A DNA stretch of 34,409 nucleotides. Source: Leptospiraceae bacterium (GTDB lineage: Bacteria; Spirochaetota; Leptospiria; Leptospirales; Leptospiraceae). The position numbers and the translations under genes were made by a program. Below, piece by piece: positions 1-9,636 of the stretch. How positions within the stretch are numbered: position 1 is the stretch's first letter; each line of letters begins with the position of its first letter. Under the pieces are notes generated by a model. The model was not told the DNA's origin, made no database searches, and saw nothing but the letters and a program-made list of their open reading frames with translations. The DNA lies in the NCBI GenBank assembly GCA_017996175.1, contig JAGOHK010000046.1, forward strand, positions 1 to 34,409, in the 5' to 3' direction.

Positions 1-3000
1 GGAGTTGTGAATGATATATTATATAATCGTAATATATTATCTACGGGCAATATATTTCCACAATGTCTTTTAGGCTTTACTTTCTTTCAATCCATTATGC
101 TTTCTATGCGATTTTCCAGATCATTTAATCAAGCTGAAAAATTATCCAATGAATTAGAACAAAAATCCAGTCGTTTGGAAGAAACCTCTTTAGAGCTATC
201 CGCACTAACGCAAAATTTAGAATTAAAAATCCAAGAGCGAACCAAAGATTTAGAAGAAACCAAAAAAGAAATTGAGGACTTAAATACTTTTTCCCATCTT
301 GTAAATTCTCTTTCTGATTTAAACAGTATCTTCACAGAAATTTCAAAATACTTTTATCATAAATTTGGAATTACCGGAGTCTGGCTTTTTCTGCCGGATG
401 AGAAAAGAGAATATTTATATGCCTATAAGGCTTATAGCTATAATAAATTACCAGAGGATAAATACTATTATCTGATAAATAAAAAAATTCCTCTAAAAGA
501 AAATGATGGAGGAATGCTATATAAAACTTTCCAAAGAAAAAAATCATTTTATTTGAGTAAAATTCCTAAGTTTGAATTTGAAATTGATAAAGAATTTGTA
601 GAAACCTTGAATATAAAATCGTTCCTCTATGTTCCATTGACTCGCAAAGAGGAATGTGCAGGCATATTAGCATTTTCTAATTTTGAAAATGAAATGAAAC
701 TTTCCAAAAAAGAAATTTCTATGATCGTTAATCTCTGCTCTCAAATCGCTGGAACTGTGGATACGATTCATTTACTGCAACAAGTAGAAGTAGCTAAAAC
801 ACAAGCGGATTCAGCCAGAATTGAAGCGGAAATTGAACGTGGGATAAGCGTAATCGCCAAGTTAGAAGTCGAAAAAGCAAAAAAGAAAACGGAAGACTTG
901 AATTTATTAATCAAAAAGGTAAATGAAACCTCTGACTTGGAAGAGATCATGATAATTATTCTTTCTTATGTTAAGGATAATTACAATTTACCGTATTATA
1001 GTTTATTCACGCTAGACCCAAAAGAGAATGTTTTGAAATATGCAAATTCAATCGTTCCTGATTACGTTACATCTGAACACAAAAAGGCGATTAGTTCTAG
1101 TGTTCTTTCTGTGACCGAAAAAAATATGGATAGTATTCATTCTAGAGCATTGGCTTTAAAAACTCCAATTTTTATAGCAGATGCAGAAGCTGAAGTTAAA
1201 ACAAAAATGGGAAAAGTGATACAGGGTGTCCTTAAACACAAATCCTTTGTCACTCTTCCGATCATACTACAAAATAATCCAATAGGAACCCTTGATTTTT
1301 TCAGTTTAGAACCTCTTCGCCTAAGAGAAGAAGAAATTACCGAATTATCCCTATTAGCCGAACAGTTAGCAGGTATTATCCATAGCGTAACTCTACTTGC
1401 ACAAGTCCAAGAAGAAAAAGAGAAAGCGATAATTGCACAAGAAAAAACAGAAGAACAAAAGCGGGAAACGGAAGACCTAAATAAGCTCGTTAAGAGTTTG
1501 AATGAAGAGTTGGATATAAAAGTAATTTTACAAAAGGTTTTAAAATACGTGAATGAAAACTTTGGAATTCAATATTATGCACTTTACACTCTAGATAAAG
1601 AAAAAACTCAGCTCGCAATGTTAGACGCAAATTTTCCTGTTCACATGAAGGAAGAAGATAGAACAAAGATTTTAAACATTAAAATTCCCATCCAAAATGT
1701 AAAGGGTGTCCATGCATTTCCTTTCAAAGCGAAAAGACCATTTTTTTTACAGAGAATTCGAAAAACGGGAGGAACAGAAGAGGAAAATTTAATCGCTGAA
1801 CTTTATAAAATTTCTTCTATATTCATTATACCTCTTGTTTTGAATAATGAAATTATCGGTACTATAGACTTTTCATCCGATGAAAAAATGGAATTATCGA
1901 AAGAGGATATCACAAAACTTTCCATTTTAGGAGAGCAGCTAGCAGGTATTATCCACGGTTCGAATTTATTCAAAGAAGTGCAGGAAGAAAAAGAGAAATC
2001 CGAAAAAGCAAAACAGGAAATTGAAACGTTAAACGAATTTACAAAACTAATCAACTCGACTTCGGATATTTCAACAATCTTTAAAGAAATATATTCTTAT
2101 CTAAATAGGACAGTTGGATTTACTAATTTGTGGGTTCTACTAGTAGACAAAAATAAAAAAGAACTATATGCCGATATAAACACAACTGTTTATAAAGAGG
2201 GACTTGCTTTTGATATTGATTTCTTTAATAATTTTCGTGTAAAGTTAGATGAAAAACTTGGAACACTTTACCAAACTTATACTACTACCGTTCCGTTATA
2301 TGTTGCCGATGTATCCGTTGGTGATATAAAAACGAAAACATTCATCAATGGATTTAATGGTAAAACATATTCAAGTAGTAAAACTGATTTTAAAATTATA
2401 TTGAAAGGAAAACTGAAATCTATTCTACAAATTCCATTAATCTTGCAAAATGAAGTGATAGGAATTCTATGTCTTTCTATTTTTGATAAACTACTAGAGC
2501 TAAGCCATGATCAAATCGAAAAATTAGTTCGATTTTCCAATCAAATCGCCGGTGTAATACATAACGCACAACTTTTAAAACAAACAGAAGAAGCGAAAGG
2601 TTTAGCAAATATAGAAAAAGAGAAAGCGATAGAAGCACAAGAAGAAACCGAGAAAGCAAAATCACAAATAGAATTTCTAAATGAATTTTCTAAAGTGATT
2701 AATTCCTACAATAACTTAGATATAATTTTCAGTCATGCAGTGGAAAATCTTTCTAATAAAATAGAAACAGATATATTCCAACTGCAATTAGTAGACAAGT
2801 CAAAAAATGAACTGTTTACTAGGTGTCTGTCAGGAACGGACAGTGGTTTAATGAAAAAATACAATAAACTTACAGTCCCGCTTATTCCTGAATCGGGCAG
2901 TCTTTATATTACATACACAAGTAAAAAAACTTTGTATCTAAAAAATATAAAAAGAATTGCAGAGGATAAAAAATCCGAACTAGACAAAATGGTGGAAAAG

Positions 3001-4449
3001 GATTTTCAAACAGATTCCGTATTCCTGATCCCGCTTCTTGTTAATGACGAGGTAATTGGAATTATGGGTATAGGTAAGTTCGGGGGAATGAAAAAACTTA
3101 AGGCTGATGAAATCCGATTTGTAGAATCTCTCTGTGAACAATTAGCATTAGCCGTTAATAATTCTTTTCTATTGGAAGAAACAGAAAGCTCCAGAAAGGA
3201 AACGGAAGGGCTAAACGATCTTATGCGAAATATTAATTCTGTATCGAGTTTAGTTGATATCATGTCTTTTGTTATGTATTACTTAGAGACGGAATATAAT
3301 TTTAGCGACTTCTATTTACTATTAAATGAAGAAAATGAGAAAGAGTTAGTTCCCTTTTCTTTTACATCTTCCAGACATACAGAGGAAAAAAGAGAGTATT
3401 TCCTAAAATCCAAAATAAGTCATAACGATTTAAAAGGTGTATTCGCAGAGATATTTGAAACAAAAAAACCGATCTTTATTACGAAAGAGAATCTCTCTTT
3501 TGAGGATGCAATTGCAAAGGATTGGATAGAAAAAGGAGAATTTGAATATCTATTTCTTCTCCCAATTGTGATTTATGACGAATTAATTGGAATTTTACTA
3601 GTTTCATCTCCCAAAGAAATTCCGTTTCCAACCAAAGAAATTCGTACAAAAGTGGAAAGATTTACGGATATGATTGCTGGTTCCATTTTTAATGCAAAAT
3701 TACTCAAAAAAGTAGAAGCGGCAAAAGAAGAAGCCGAATCAGAACGTAACAAATCAGAGAAGTTACTCTTAAATATCCTCCCGAAAGATGTTGCCAGAGA
3801 GTTAAAAGAAAAAGGTTTTGCAGAGCCTGAGTTATTTGAAAATGTAACTGTGATGTTTACGGATTTCAAAGGATTTACCCAAATAGCCGAAACATTGACT
3901 CCACAAGAGCTGATTAAAGACCTAGATGCTTGTTTTGTGCAGTTCGATAAGATAACTGAAAGAGTTGGTTTGGAAAAATTAAAGACGATAGGCGATAGTT
4001 ATATGTGTGCTGGCGGAATTCCAAGGAGAAATACAACTCATGCAGTTGATTGTGCGCTGGCTGCACTGGAAATTCAGTCTTTTATGAATATGATGAAACG
4101 GCTTAAAGAAGAGAAAGGATTTCCTTACTGGGAGTTAAGACTTGGTATCCACAGTGGACCTCTTGTTGCGGGAGTAATAGGGGAGCGAAAGTTTGCCTAT
4201 GATGTATGGGGGGATACTGTAAATACAGCTTCACGTATGGAGTCAAGTGGCACTCCAGGGAGAATCAATATTAGCTACAGCACTTATGAACTTGTGCAAG
4301 ATTATTTCGATTGTGAATACCGAGGGGAAGTCTCTGCAAAAAACAAAGGCGTGGTTAAGATGTATTACCTGAATCGTATAAAGCCTGAATTTTCTAAGGA
4401 TGAAGCGGGGTTAATGCCGAACGGAAAGTTTTGGGAAATGTATAAATAA
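1..4449 (+). CDS. Adenylate cyclase (class III) with six tandem GAF domains, 5'-truncated by window edge
   Basis: Makes cyclic AMP from ATP in response to signals sensed by upstream domains. The reading frame is open to base 1; a GTG at 7 is available, but the first residues (LLGFTFFQSIMLSMRFSRSF) look like the last helix of a 7TMR-DISM membrane domain, so the true start is probably outside the window. Numbering from the GTG: coiled coil about 38-90; six GAF-type domains beginning near 91, 297, 490, 674, 889 and 1068, each ending in a helix and joined by E/K-rich linkers; cyclase domain about 1255-1465. The metal-binding aspartates are D1286 (VMFTDFKGFT) and D1330 (TIGDSYM). K1326 and D1399 (FAYDVWGD) are the adenine-selecting pair, and N1406 and R1410 the catalytic pair, so ATP rather than GTP is the expected substrate. 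The gene on its right runs in the opposite direction. The cyclase assignment is firm; the GAF ligands are unknown. Confidence 0.93.
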   Translation, partial: GVVNDILYNRNILSTGNIFPQCLLGFTFFQSIMLSMRFSRSFNQAEKLSNELEQKSSRLEETSLELSALTQNLELKIQERTKDLEETKKEIEDLNTFSHLVNSLSDLNSIFTEISKYFYHKFGITGVWLFLPDEKREYLYAYKAYSYNKLPEDKYYYLINKKIPLKENDGGMLYKTFQRKKSFYLSKIPKFEFEIDKEFVETLNIKSFLYVPLTRKEECAGILAFSNFENEMKLSKKEISMIVNLCSQIAGTVDTIHLLQQVEVAKTQADSARIEAEIERGISVIAKLEVEKAKKKTEDLNLLIKKVNETSDLEEIMIIILSYVKDNYNLPYYSLFTLDPKENVLKYANSIVPDYVTSEHKKAISSSVLSVTEKNMDSIHSRALALKTPIFIADAEAEVKTKMGKVIQGVLKHKSFVTLPIILQNNPIGTLDFFSLEPLRLREEEITELSLLAEQLAGIIHSVTLLAQVQEEKEKAIIAQEKTEEQKRETEDLNKLVKSLNEELDIKVILQKVLKYVNENFGIQYYALYTLDKEKTQLAMLDANFPVHMKEEDRTKILNIKIPIQNVKGVHAFPFKAKRPFFLQRIRKTGGTEEENLIAELYKISSIFIIPLVLNNEIIGTIDFSSDEKMELSKEDITKLSILGEQLAGIIHGSNLFKEVQEEKEKSEKAKQEIETLNEFTKLINSTSDISTIFKEIYSYLNRTVGFTNLWVLLVDKNKKELYADINTTVYKEGLAFDIDFFNNFRVKLDEKLGTLYQTYTTTVPLYVADVSVGDIKTKTFINGFNGKTYSSSKTDFKIILKGKLKSILQIPLILQNEVIGILCLSIFDKLLELSHDQIEKLVRFSNQIAGVIHNAQLLKQTEEAKGLANIEKEKAIEAQEETEKAKSQIEFLNEFSKVINSYNNLDIIFSHAVENLSNKIETDIFQLQLVDKSKNELFTRCLSGTDSGLMKKYNKLTVPLIPESGSLYITYTSKKTLYLKNIKRIAEDKKSELDKMVEKDFQTDSVFLIPLLVNDEVIGIMGIGKFGGMKKLKADEIRFVESLCEQLALAVNNSFLLEETESSRKETEGLNDLMRNINSVSSLVDIMSFVMYYLETEYNFSDFYLLLNEENEKELVPFSFTSSRHTEEKREYFLKSKISHNDLKGVFAEIFETKKPIFITKENLSFEDAIAKDWIEKGEFEYLFLLPIVIYDELIGILLVSSPKEIPFPTKEIRTKVERFTDMIAGSIFNAKLLKKVEAAKEEAESERNKSEKLLLNILPKDVARELKEKGFAEPELFENVTVMFTDFKGFTQIAETLTPQELIKDLDACFVQFDKITERVGLEKLKTIGDSYMCAGGIPRRNTTHAVDCALAALEIQSFMNMMKRLKEEKGFPYWELRLGIHSGPLVAGVIGERKFAYDVWGDTVNTASRMESSGTPGRINISYSTYELVQDYFDCEYRGEVSAKNKGVVKMYYLNRIKPEFSKDEAGLMPNGKFWEMYK

Positions 4450-4507
4450 ATCTATTTTAACTTACTTCTAATTTTCTTCGGATTTCGACTTGTATGATAA
4501 ACGGATA

Positions 4508-4768
4508 CTATCTCAGGGCATACTTTTTGTAAACTTTTTGCTTTAATTTTTTAAGAGGGATACCAGAACTAGGATTTTTTCGTAGTCTTTTTTGTCTTGC
4601 TATCAATTCCTTTTTTTCTGTAGAGCTTAAATCCGTTTCGAGTTGATTTTCATTGTACCGGAGATATAAAAAATCAATATAGTCAAAAAGTTGTTTTTGG
4701 ACTAAATCGGGTAGTTTCTCAAATTTTCTTTGTTGTAGAAGTAAGTTCATAACGTCTTTATATCCCAT
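4508..4768 (-). CDS. DUF2281-like small protein, antitoxin type, no toxin partner seen
   Basis: An 86-aa protein. Residues 18-38 (LPDLVQKQLFDYIDFLYLRY) match the pattern of DUF2281/VapB-like proteins, which are usually antitoxins encoded just upstream of a PIN-domain toxin. The rest is basic (many K and R), consistent with nucleic-acid or partner binding. It starts 7 bases after the stop of the GltS-type gene and probably shares its transcript. An alternative ATG seven codons in (M7, 4748-4750) would begin MNLLLQQ, which is closer to the usual DUF2281 start. Downstream on the same strand only about 58 bases remain before the convergent cyclase gene ends, so no toxin gene is present. Family assignment is from a short motif only. 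Confidence 0.6.
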   Translation of the reverse strand: MGYKDVMNLLLQQRKFEKLPDLVQKQLFDYIDFLYLRYNENQLETDLSSTEKKELIARQKRLRKNPSSGIPLKKLKQKVYKKYALR

Positions 4769-4775
4769 TAAATTT

Positions 4776-6068
4776 CTATTGTAAATACTTTTTTTTAGAC
4801 CAGATCCCCGCGTAGAACATGGCGAGCATAATTAGAATAAATAAGAAAAGAATCAAGTAGGGATTGATTATATTTAATAAGTATGGTAGGGATAATGTCA
4901 ATACTCCACCACCGATGAAGGGAGATGTGAAGGGTGCTGCTTCTGCGTAGACTTTGAGAGCTTTCGTTTTACACTCGGGGTCTACCATTTTCATAAGCAT
5001 GAGTCCGATTCCGGTAGTTCCATTTACCATTCCGAAGTTGATTAGGCTAAGTTCAAAGGAATATTCATCTTTGATAAGTTTTGTCCGAATATAATGATGA
5101 CAAAATAGATTCCACAAGAATCCTACAGAAAATAAAATACCGAGTGGAACGATTGCATCTGAAATTACTTTCATGTCGATACTTGCAATACCAGAGAAAA
5201 TTAATAACTCCATAAAGACGTTAGACGCTAGATTTATAATTGCATTATTGATTAGATGTTCGTGTTTGATTAATTTTAAAAAAGTTTTTAGAATTACCCC
5301 GCCAATCAGTGCGTAAACAAATAGAGGGAGTGAGGGAATTAGTCTTTTTAAAATTGCTAAAGCTGAATCTTCTCCAATATAAGCAAGGAGATTAATTACA
5401 TTATCCTTCATAAAAGAACCAATTAGAAATGCGCCAAAAATCAAAGTAAGAGTAATGATTGCGCGGTCAGGATCTAATCTAACTTTATCGTCCTCTTCTT
5501 CTATTATAACTCCAGTTCCTCTTTCGCGTTTAATAAGGATTATCCCACCAACGATTCCAAGAATTAAACCAACAGTAGCACTAAAGAGTCCGTATTCTTG
5601 TCCGTTAGGAAGTCCGTTGTCTATAAAAGATTGGTTCATCGCAACCGCAGTTCCATGCCCACCCGCAAATCCAGTTTCTAAGACAGAAGTAAAGGCTAAT
5701 GGCAAATCGAAAAAAGGTTTAAATAAAAAAAGACAGAGCGTAAGACCAACAGCAGATTGCCCGAGAATTGTAATCCAGACGAGTGCGGTTTCTCCGAGCC
5801 ATTCTTTGTAATTAGAACTAATATGTTTTCCTTCATTTCGTTCTAGAAAGAGCGCAGCAAAAATGAGGGCTATAAAAATTCCAGGCCATGTTTTCCATGT
5901 TGCATAGATGGGTATTGATTTCCATTCAGGAACTCCTGTGAATAGAGCTAGTACGATGAGGGAGGAAGTAAGCGAAACAGGAATTCTATACTTTTTTAGA
6001 ATTTCAATTTTGTTTGTGATTACACTGGCTATTCCTAAAATTACAATCGTAATGAAAAAATGCGTCAT
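4776..6068 (-). CDS. gltS: Sodium/glutamate symporter, GltS family
   Basis: Inner-membrane carrier expected to import glutamate together with Na+. The 430-residue chain is almost entirely hydrophobic helices. It carries the GltS signature GGHGT (136-140, inside [14 protein letters not shown]) in the first half and, in the second half, the matching [15 protein letters not shown] re-entrant segment followed by a conserved VDP. A charged stretch (EEEDD) near 192 separates the halves. Length agrees with the family (about 400-440 aa). Start choice: ATG at 6066-6068 overlaps the ispG stop as ATGA and follows a GGAAAGA ribosome-binding site; a GTG four codons upstream (6080) is also open. The ATGA joint suggests translational coupling to ispG. 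The substrate is inferred from the family. Confidence 0.85.
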   Translation of the reverse strand: MTHFFITIVILGIASVITNKIEILKKYRIPVSLTSSLIVLALFTGVPEWKSIPIYATWKTWPGIFIALIFAALFLERNEGKHISSNYKEWLGETALVWITILGQSAVGLTLCLFLFKPFFDLPLAFTSVLETGFAGGHGTAVAMNQSFIDNGLPNGQEYGLFSATVGLILGIVGGIILIKRERGTGVIIEEEDDKVRLDPDRAIITLTLIFGAFLIGSFMKDNVINLLAYIGEDSALAILKRLIPSLPLFVYALIGGVILKTFLKLIKHEHLINNAIINLASNVFMELLIFSGIASIDMKVISDAIVPLGILFSVGFLWNLFCHHYIRTKLIKDEYSFELSLINFGMVNGTTGIGLMLMKMVDPECKTKALKVYAEAAPFTSPFIGGGVLTLSLPYLLNIINPYLILFLFILIMLAMFYAGIWSKKKYLQ

Positions 6069-8095
6069 GGTTCTTTCCACATCCCTTTTTCTTTAATTAA
6101 CTCGATGAGTTTTTCATCAGCTAATTCACTTGGGATGGATTTGGCAACAATTTCTTTACCAAAATAGAGATGTACTTTTCCGGGTCCTGCTCCAACGTAT
6201 CCAAAGTCTGCGTCAGCCATTTCGCCCGGACCGTTTACAATACAACCCATGATTGCAATTTTTACTCCGACTAAATGTCCCGTGCTTTTTTTGATACGTG
6301 CAGTTGTTTCTTGTAAGTCAAATAACGTTCTACCGCAAGAGGGGCAAGATATAAATTCTGTTTTAGAAGTTCTTAGTCTAGTAGCTTGCAAAATGTCGAA
6401 ACTAAGATTTAAAACTTCATTTGGGTTCGAATTTTCTGCGACTAAACGAATTGCATCTCCGATTCCATCTACAAAAAGTCCACCAATACCTACAGAGGAG
6501 CCATAGAGTGTCTCTTCCAAGTTTTCAAATTTTCCAAATAGTAAAATAGGAAATTCTGTGTTTAGTAAAAGAAAGGCTAACTTTCTGTAATCCAATAAAA
6601 TATTATTTGTTTCAAGCGAGAAGATAATATTTGTTAGCCCGTTCCCTTGTAAAATTTTTACTAAGTCAGGAACTACGCTTAAATCCTCTGAAGGAATTTT
6701 AAATTCACAAGTTTTTTGTCTATCCTGAAAACTTTTTAGGAATAGAATAAAGTTTTGGGATCGAAAATTATAGTGGAAGGGGTTAAATACAATTTTTTCA
6801 AATTGTAAAAGGGAATGAGAGTGTTCGAGAATTCTACTATCAAATGCTCCTAAGTTTGCAGAGATTGGAATCTTAGTCTTGATAGCTTTTTTTAGCAAAA
6901 GTAATTTTTGTAATTCTTCTTCATTTTGCAGAAGAAAAGATAAAATTTCATGTTTTACATTTTCATTTATTTTACCTTGGTCGAACAATAGTTTCTCAAG
7001 AGATTCGACAGTCGTGTTATGAATATCAAGTGCAGTTTCCACGCGGATAGGATATTTTTCTCCAATTCGCAGTTCTCCAACTGGAACTATAGAACTGTAA
7101 AATCTCTCATATTGAAATGGATTTCGAAACTCAGAATAAGTGATATTGTCCGATACAGTAATTACTGGCGGGACAGGAATAGACTTTTCTCGCTCTAACT
7201 GTTTTTTAAATAGCTCATTGTATTTTTTTACAAGACGTTTTGCGACTGGAATTTCGTGAACTGCATCTTCTGTGAGAGAAACTCTAATAGTATCTCCAAT
7301 TCCGTCTTCGAGTAGAGAGCCAATTCCGATAGATGATTTAATTCTTCCATCTGTTCCATTTCCAGCTTCCGTTACGCCTAGGTGAAGCGGATAATTAATA
7401 TCATACTCTAAAAATTTAGAGGATAACAATCTATATGCCTCAACCATTACAATTGGATTTGACGATTTCATTGAGACTACAATATCTTTATAACCTTCCG
7501 ACTCAGCAATTCGAATAAATTCTAATGCAGATTCGCACATCCCAGCAGGTGTGTCACCATAACGATTCATAATTCTATCAGAGAGCGAACCATGATTCGT
7601 CCCAATTCGCATAGCAACACCTAGTTCTTTGCAACGTCTCACTAGTGGAATGAAAGTATCCGCAATTCTATAAAGCTCTTCTTTATATTCAGCGTCTGTG
7701 TATTCTCGTACCGCAAACTTCTTCTTATCCGCAAAATTTCCAGGATTGATTCTGACTTTTTCTACGTACTCAACTACTTTCATTGCAACCGTTGGAGTAA
7801 AATGAATATCAGCGACTAGGGGGGTTCTACAATTTGCTTTTTTTAGTTCATTTCTAATATTAATTAAATTATCAGCATCAGCCATCGAAGGAACGGTAAG
7901 TCGAACAATTTCACAGCCAACATCTGATAAATCCAATATTTGCTGAACGGTCGCTTTTGTGTCCTGAGTATCGGAGGTTGTCATAGACTGGATTCGAATT
8001 GGATTTTTACCGCCAATTCCCACGTCTCCCACTTTGACTTCTCTCGTAAGGAGTCTTTTATAGCTAAATGGGAATATATTATATCGTAAATTCAT
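6065..8095 (-). CDS. ispG: 4-hydroxy-3-methylbut-2-enyl diphosphate synthase, long form
   Basis: Seventh enzyme of the MEP isoprenoid pathway. It converts MEcPP to HMBPP with a [4Fe-4S] cluster in the cytoplasm. The N-terminal part (about 10-290) is the TIM barrel, starting with the family signature [20 protein letters not shown]. The C-terminal part holds the cluster ligands C584 and C587 (CPSCGR) and C618, with E625 in [10 protein letters not shown]. Between them lies an extra segment of roughly 250-300 residues (about 330-575), so the protein is 676 aa instead of about 370. This is the three-domain form known from plants, Chlamydia, Bacteroidetes and Leptospira. The gene lies 87 bases after the esterase gene; a TTGACT-like hexamer in that gap (8140-8145) could belong to a promoter but lacks a good -10. 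It is followed by gltS with an ATGA overlap. Identity is firm. Confidence 0.97.
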   Translation of the reverse strand: MNLRYNIFPFSYKRLLTREVKVGDVGIGGKNPIRIQSMTTSDTQDTKATVQQILDLSDVGCEIVRLTVPSMADADNLINIRNELKKANCRTPLVADIHFTPTVAMKVVEYVEKVRINPGNFADKKKFAVREYTDAEYKEELYRIADTFIPLVRRCKELGVAMRIGTNHGSLSDRIMNRYGDTPAGMCESALEFIRIAESEGYKDIVVSMKSSNPIVMVEAYRLLSSKFLEYDINYPLHLGVTEAGNGTDGRIKSSIGIGSLLEDGIGDTIRVSLTEDAVHEIPVAKRLVKKYNELFKKQLEREKSIPVPPVITVSDNITYSEFRNPFQYERFYSSIVPVGELRIGEKYPIRVETALDIHNTTVESLEKLLFDQGKINENVKHEILSFLLQNEEELQKLLLLKKAIKTKIPISANLGAFDSRILEHSHSLLQFEKIVFNPFHYNFRSQNFILFLKSFQDRQKTCEFKIPSEDLSVVPDLVKILQGNGLTNIIFSLETNNILLDYRKLAFLLLNTEFPILLFGKFENLEETLYGSSVGIGGLFVDGIGDAIRLVAENSNPNEVLNLSFDILQATRLRTSKTEFISCPSCGRTLFDLQETTARIKKSTGHLVGVKIAIMGCIVNGPGEMADADFGYVGAGPGKVHLYFGKEIVAKSIPSELADEKLIELIKEKGMWKEP

Positions 8096-8182
8096 AGTAT
8101 TACTCTTTTGTCTGACCTATTTTTCGTAAAGTAAATATTAGTCAAAAAAAATAAGAACTTACTGCGACTTTGTGAAGGTATA

Positions 8183-9115
8183 TTAATTGTTCATCTGACT
8201 CTTAAAAAAAGCCCAGATTTCTTCTGAGGCATTTAGTTCTTCGGTGGGTTTGCCTAGATTGACAAAAGGGATTTGTTGCACAATTCCAGGCCAGTTGTGA
8301 CCGGCTCCAATTAACTTATAAAGCCTTACTTCCGTCTGGTCTTTGCATTCCGTGTAGGCGTAAATTTCTAACCTAGTTGTATCTCTCTTTTCATTAATTA
8401 TATTTTTAGTGGTAGCTGGATTACAATTATTCCATTTTATCCAGCGTCTCACTGAATCTTCAGCGCCTAATACTTCTTCGCCGTCAACTACAAACCCACC
8501 TTCATAAGGAACTAACGGATCTTCCGTTCCACTGATGAATGCGACAGATATAGCTTTCTCTGGTGTTGATTTTTTTAAAATATTTTTAGAAATATGAGCC
8601 GTTACACTTACCCCCGCTTTAAATAGGTTGGTTTTTTCGATTAACATTCTCTGCGTCATAAATCCTCCGTTAGAATGTCCGGCTATAAATACATTGGATT
8701 TGTCAATCGGGTAACTTGCGGCTACTTTTTGTAATGCGCTTTCAAGAAATTTTACATCATCAATATTATTTTTATCAGCAGGAGTTCCACCTCGACCATC
8801 TGCCCAGCTTCTGTTGTAACCATCGGGATAAAGAATGGCAAATCCTTCTCTTTCTGCAATTTGATTCATATTGTATCCTTCTAGCATGTTTTTCCCAGTT
8901 CCAAATCTTCCATGTAGTAACAATAGAAGTGGAAATTTTTTGCCTTCCTGAAGTTTGTCTTTTGGAATGTACAAATAAAAAGTTCGTTTGATTCCGTCTA
9001 TTTCTATTGAATCCAAAATACTATCGTTTGCAGAGGCAGTTTGTTTTTGGGAAAAATTACAATTAGCCACAGCCAATGCGGTAATTATAAGTAAAGGCAT
9101 AGAAAATTTTTTCAT
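8183..9115 (-). CDS. Secreted lipoprotein esterase of the PHB depolymerase/LpqC type
   Basis: Alpha/beta hydrolase probably anchored in the envelope. The signal peptide ends in a good spirochete lipobox (AVANC, Cys19). The hydrolase fold begins near 40. The oxyanion HG is at 68-69 (LLLLLHGRFG), the nucleophile is S148 in GHSNGG, the likely acid is D199 (SGTEDPLVPYEG) and the base is H273 (GAGHNWPG). This arrangement matches the esterase_phb family, which includes short-chain PHB depolymerases, LpqC and feruloyl esterases. The natural substrate cannot be told from the sequence; a cell-surface ester is more likely than storage polymer because the protein is exported. Its ATG overlaps the stop of the preceding lipoprotein gene as ATGA, so the two are probably co-translated. 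Length is 310 aa, usual for the family. Confidence 0.85.
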   Translation of the reverse strand: MKKFSMPLLIITALAVANCNFSQKQTASANDSILDSIEIDGIKRTFYLYIPKDKLQEGKKFPLLLLLHGRFGTGKNMLEGYNMNQIAEREGFAILYPDGYNRSWADGRGGTPADKNNIDDVKFLESALQKVAASYPIDKSNVFIAGHSNGGFMTQRMLIEKTNLFKAGVSVTAHISKNILKKSTPEKAISVAFISGTEDPLVPYEGGFVVDGEEVLGAEDSVRRWIKWNNCNPATTKNIINEKRDTTRLEIYAYTECKDQTEVRLYKLIGAGHNWPGIVQQIPFVNLGKPTEELNASEEIWAFFKSQMNN

Positions 9116-9636
9116 TTAAATTTCTCCTGCGTTTTCCAAGAGTCGGTAATTGATTTGTCAAATGCAATAGAAGGCCAGAAAGAATAAGTTATGGGTAACA
9201 TAGATAAACCCCTGAGTTGATCTAATTCTAGCATCTGAGTAGAACCGCTTACATTTCTTGGATTTTCAGAAAATCGGTAAGTGATTATATGCTGCGTAAC
9301 CGTATAATAGGGAATTACCCCTAAAGTAAAAAGGCTTCCTATGAAATTTAAGCCATGTAAAATTGGATATTTATAAAATACTTCTTTTTCTTCGAGTAGA
9401 ATTTCGAGAAGAAGTTCAGAGTTTGGATCTTCTATATACCCTGATTGTAAAATTTGTTCTTTTAAAATTAGTTTTTCTTTTTCGTAATATTTAAAACCGG
9501 TAAATTCGAGACGTATAGTTTGCGATTCTAAACTTGCCGGTTTACTTTCAATCACGAGTGGCTTTTTATAGAAACCAGCACATTGAAAAAAAAGTAGAAG
9601 GATAGTTAATCCTAGACTAGTCTTTAGATTGTTCAT
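9112..9636 (-). CDS. Putative lipoprotein, related to its upstream neighbour
   Basis: A 174-aa protein of unknown function. It opens with a lipoprotein signal (LLLFFQC, Cys19; the Q before Cys is common in Leptospira). The mature part has two hydrophobic stretches, near 90-115 (LHGLNFIGSLFTLGVIPYYT) and near 140-155. It resembles the next gene upstream (9617-10231): both follow the Cys with a short basic segment, a strand ending in a G-F/W-K motif, an acidic amphipathic strand, and then IPxxxVxxxxITxR. I read them as tandem paralogues. The start is supported by GGAG seven bases before the ATG; this lies inside the upstream gene, which overlaps by 20 bases. Its stop overlaps the esterase start as ATGA. 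Confidence 0.75.
   Translation of the reverse strand: MNNLKTSLGLTILLLFFQCAGFYKKPLVIESKPASLESQTIRLEFTGFKYYEKEKLILKEQILQSGYIEDPNSELLLEILLEEKEVFYKYPILHGLNFIGSLFTLGVIPYYTVTQHIITYRFSENPRNVSGSTQMLELDQLRGLSMLPITYSFWPSIAFDKSITDSWKTQEKFK

Noticed and set aside
2477-2665. Leu-rich 62-codon frame antisense to the cyclase gene
   Set aside because: Arises from the reverse complement of the Glu/Lys-rich coiled-coil linker; not a real membrane peptide.
8117-8145. TTGACT-like -35 (minus strand) upstream of ispG
   Set aside because: The hexamer 17 bases on (AAATAG) is a poor -10; not enough to call a promoter.
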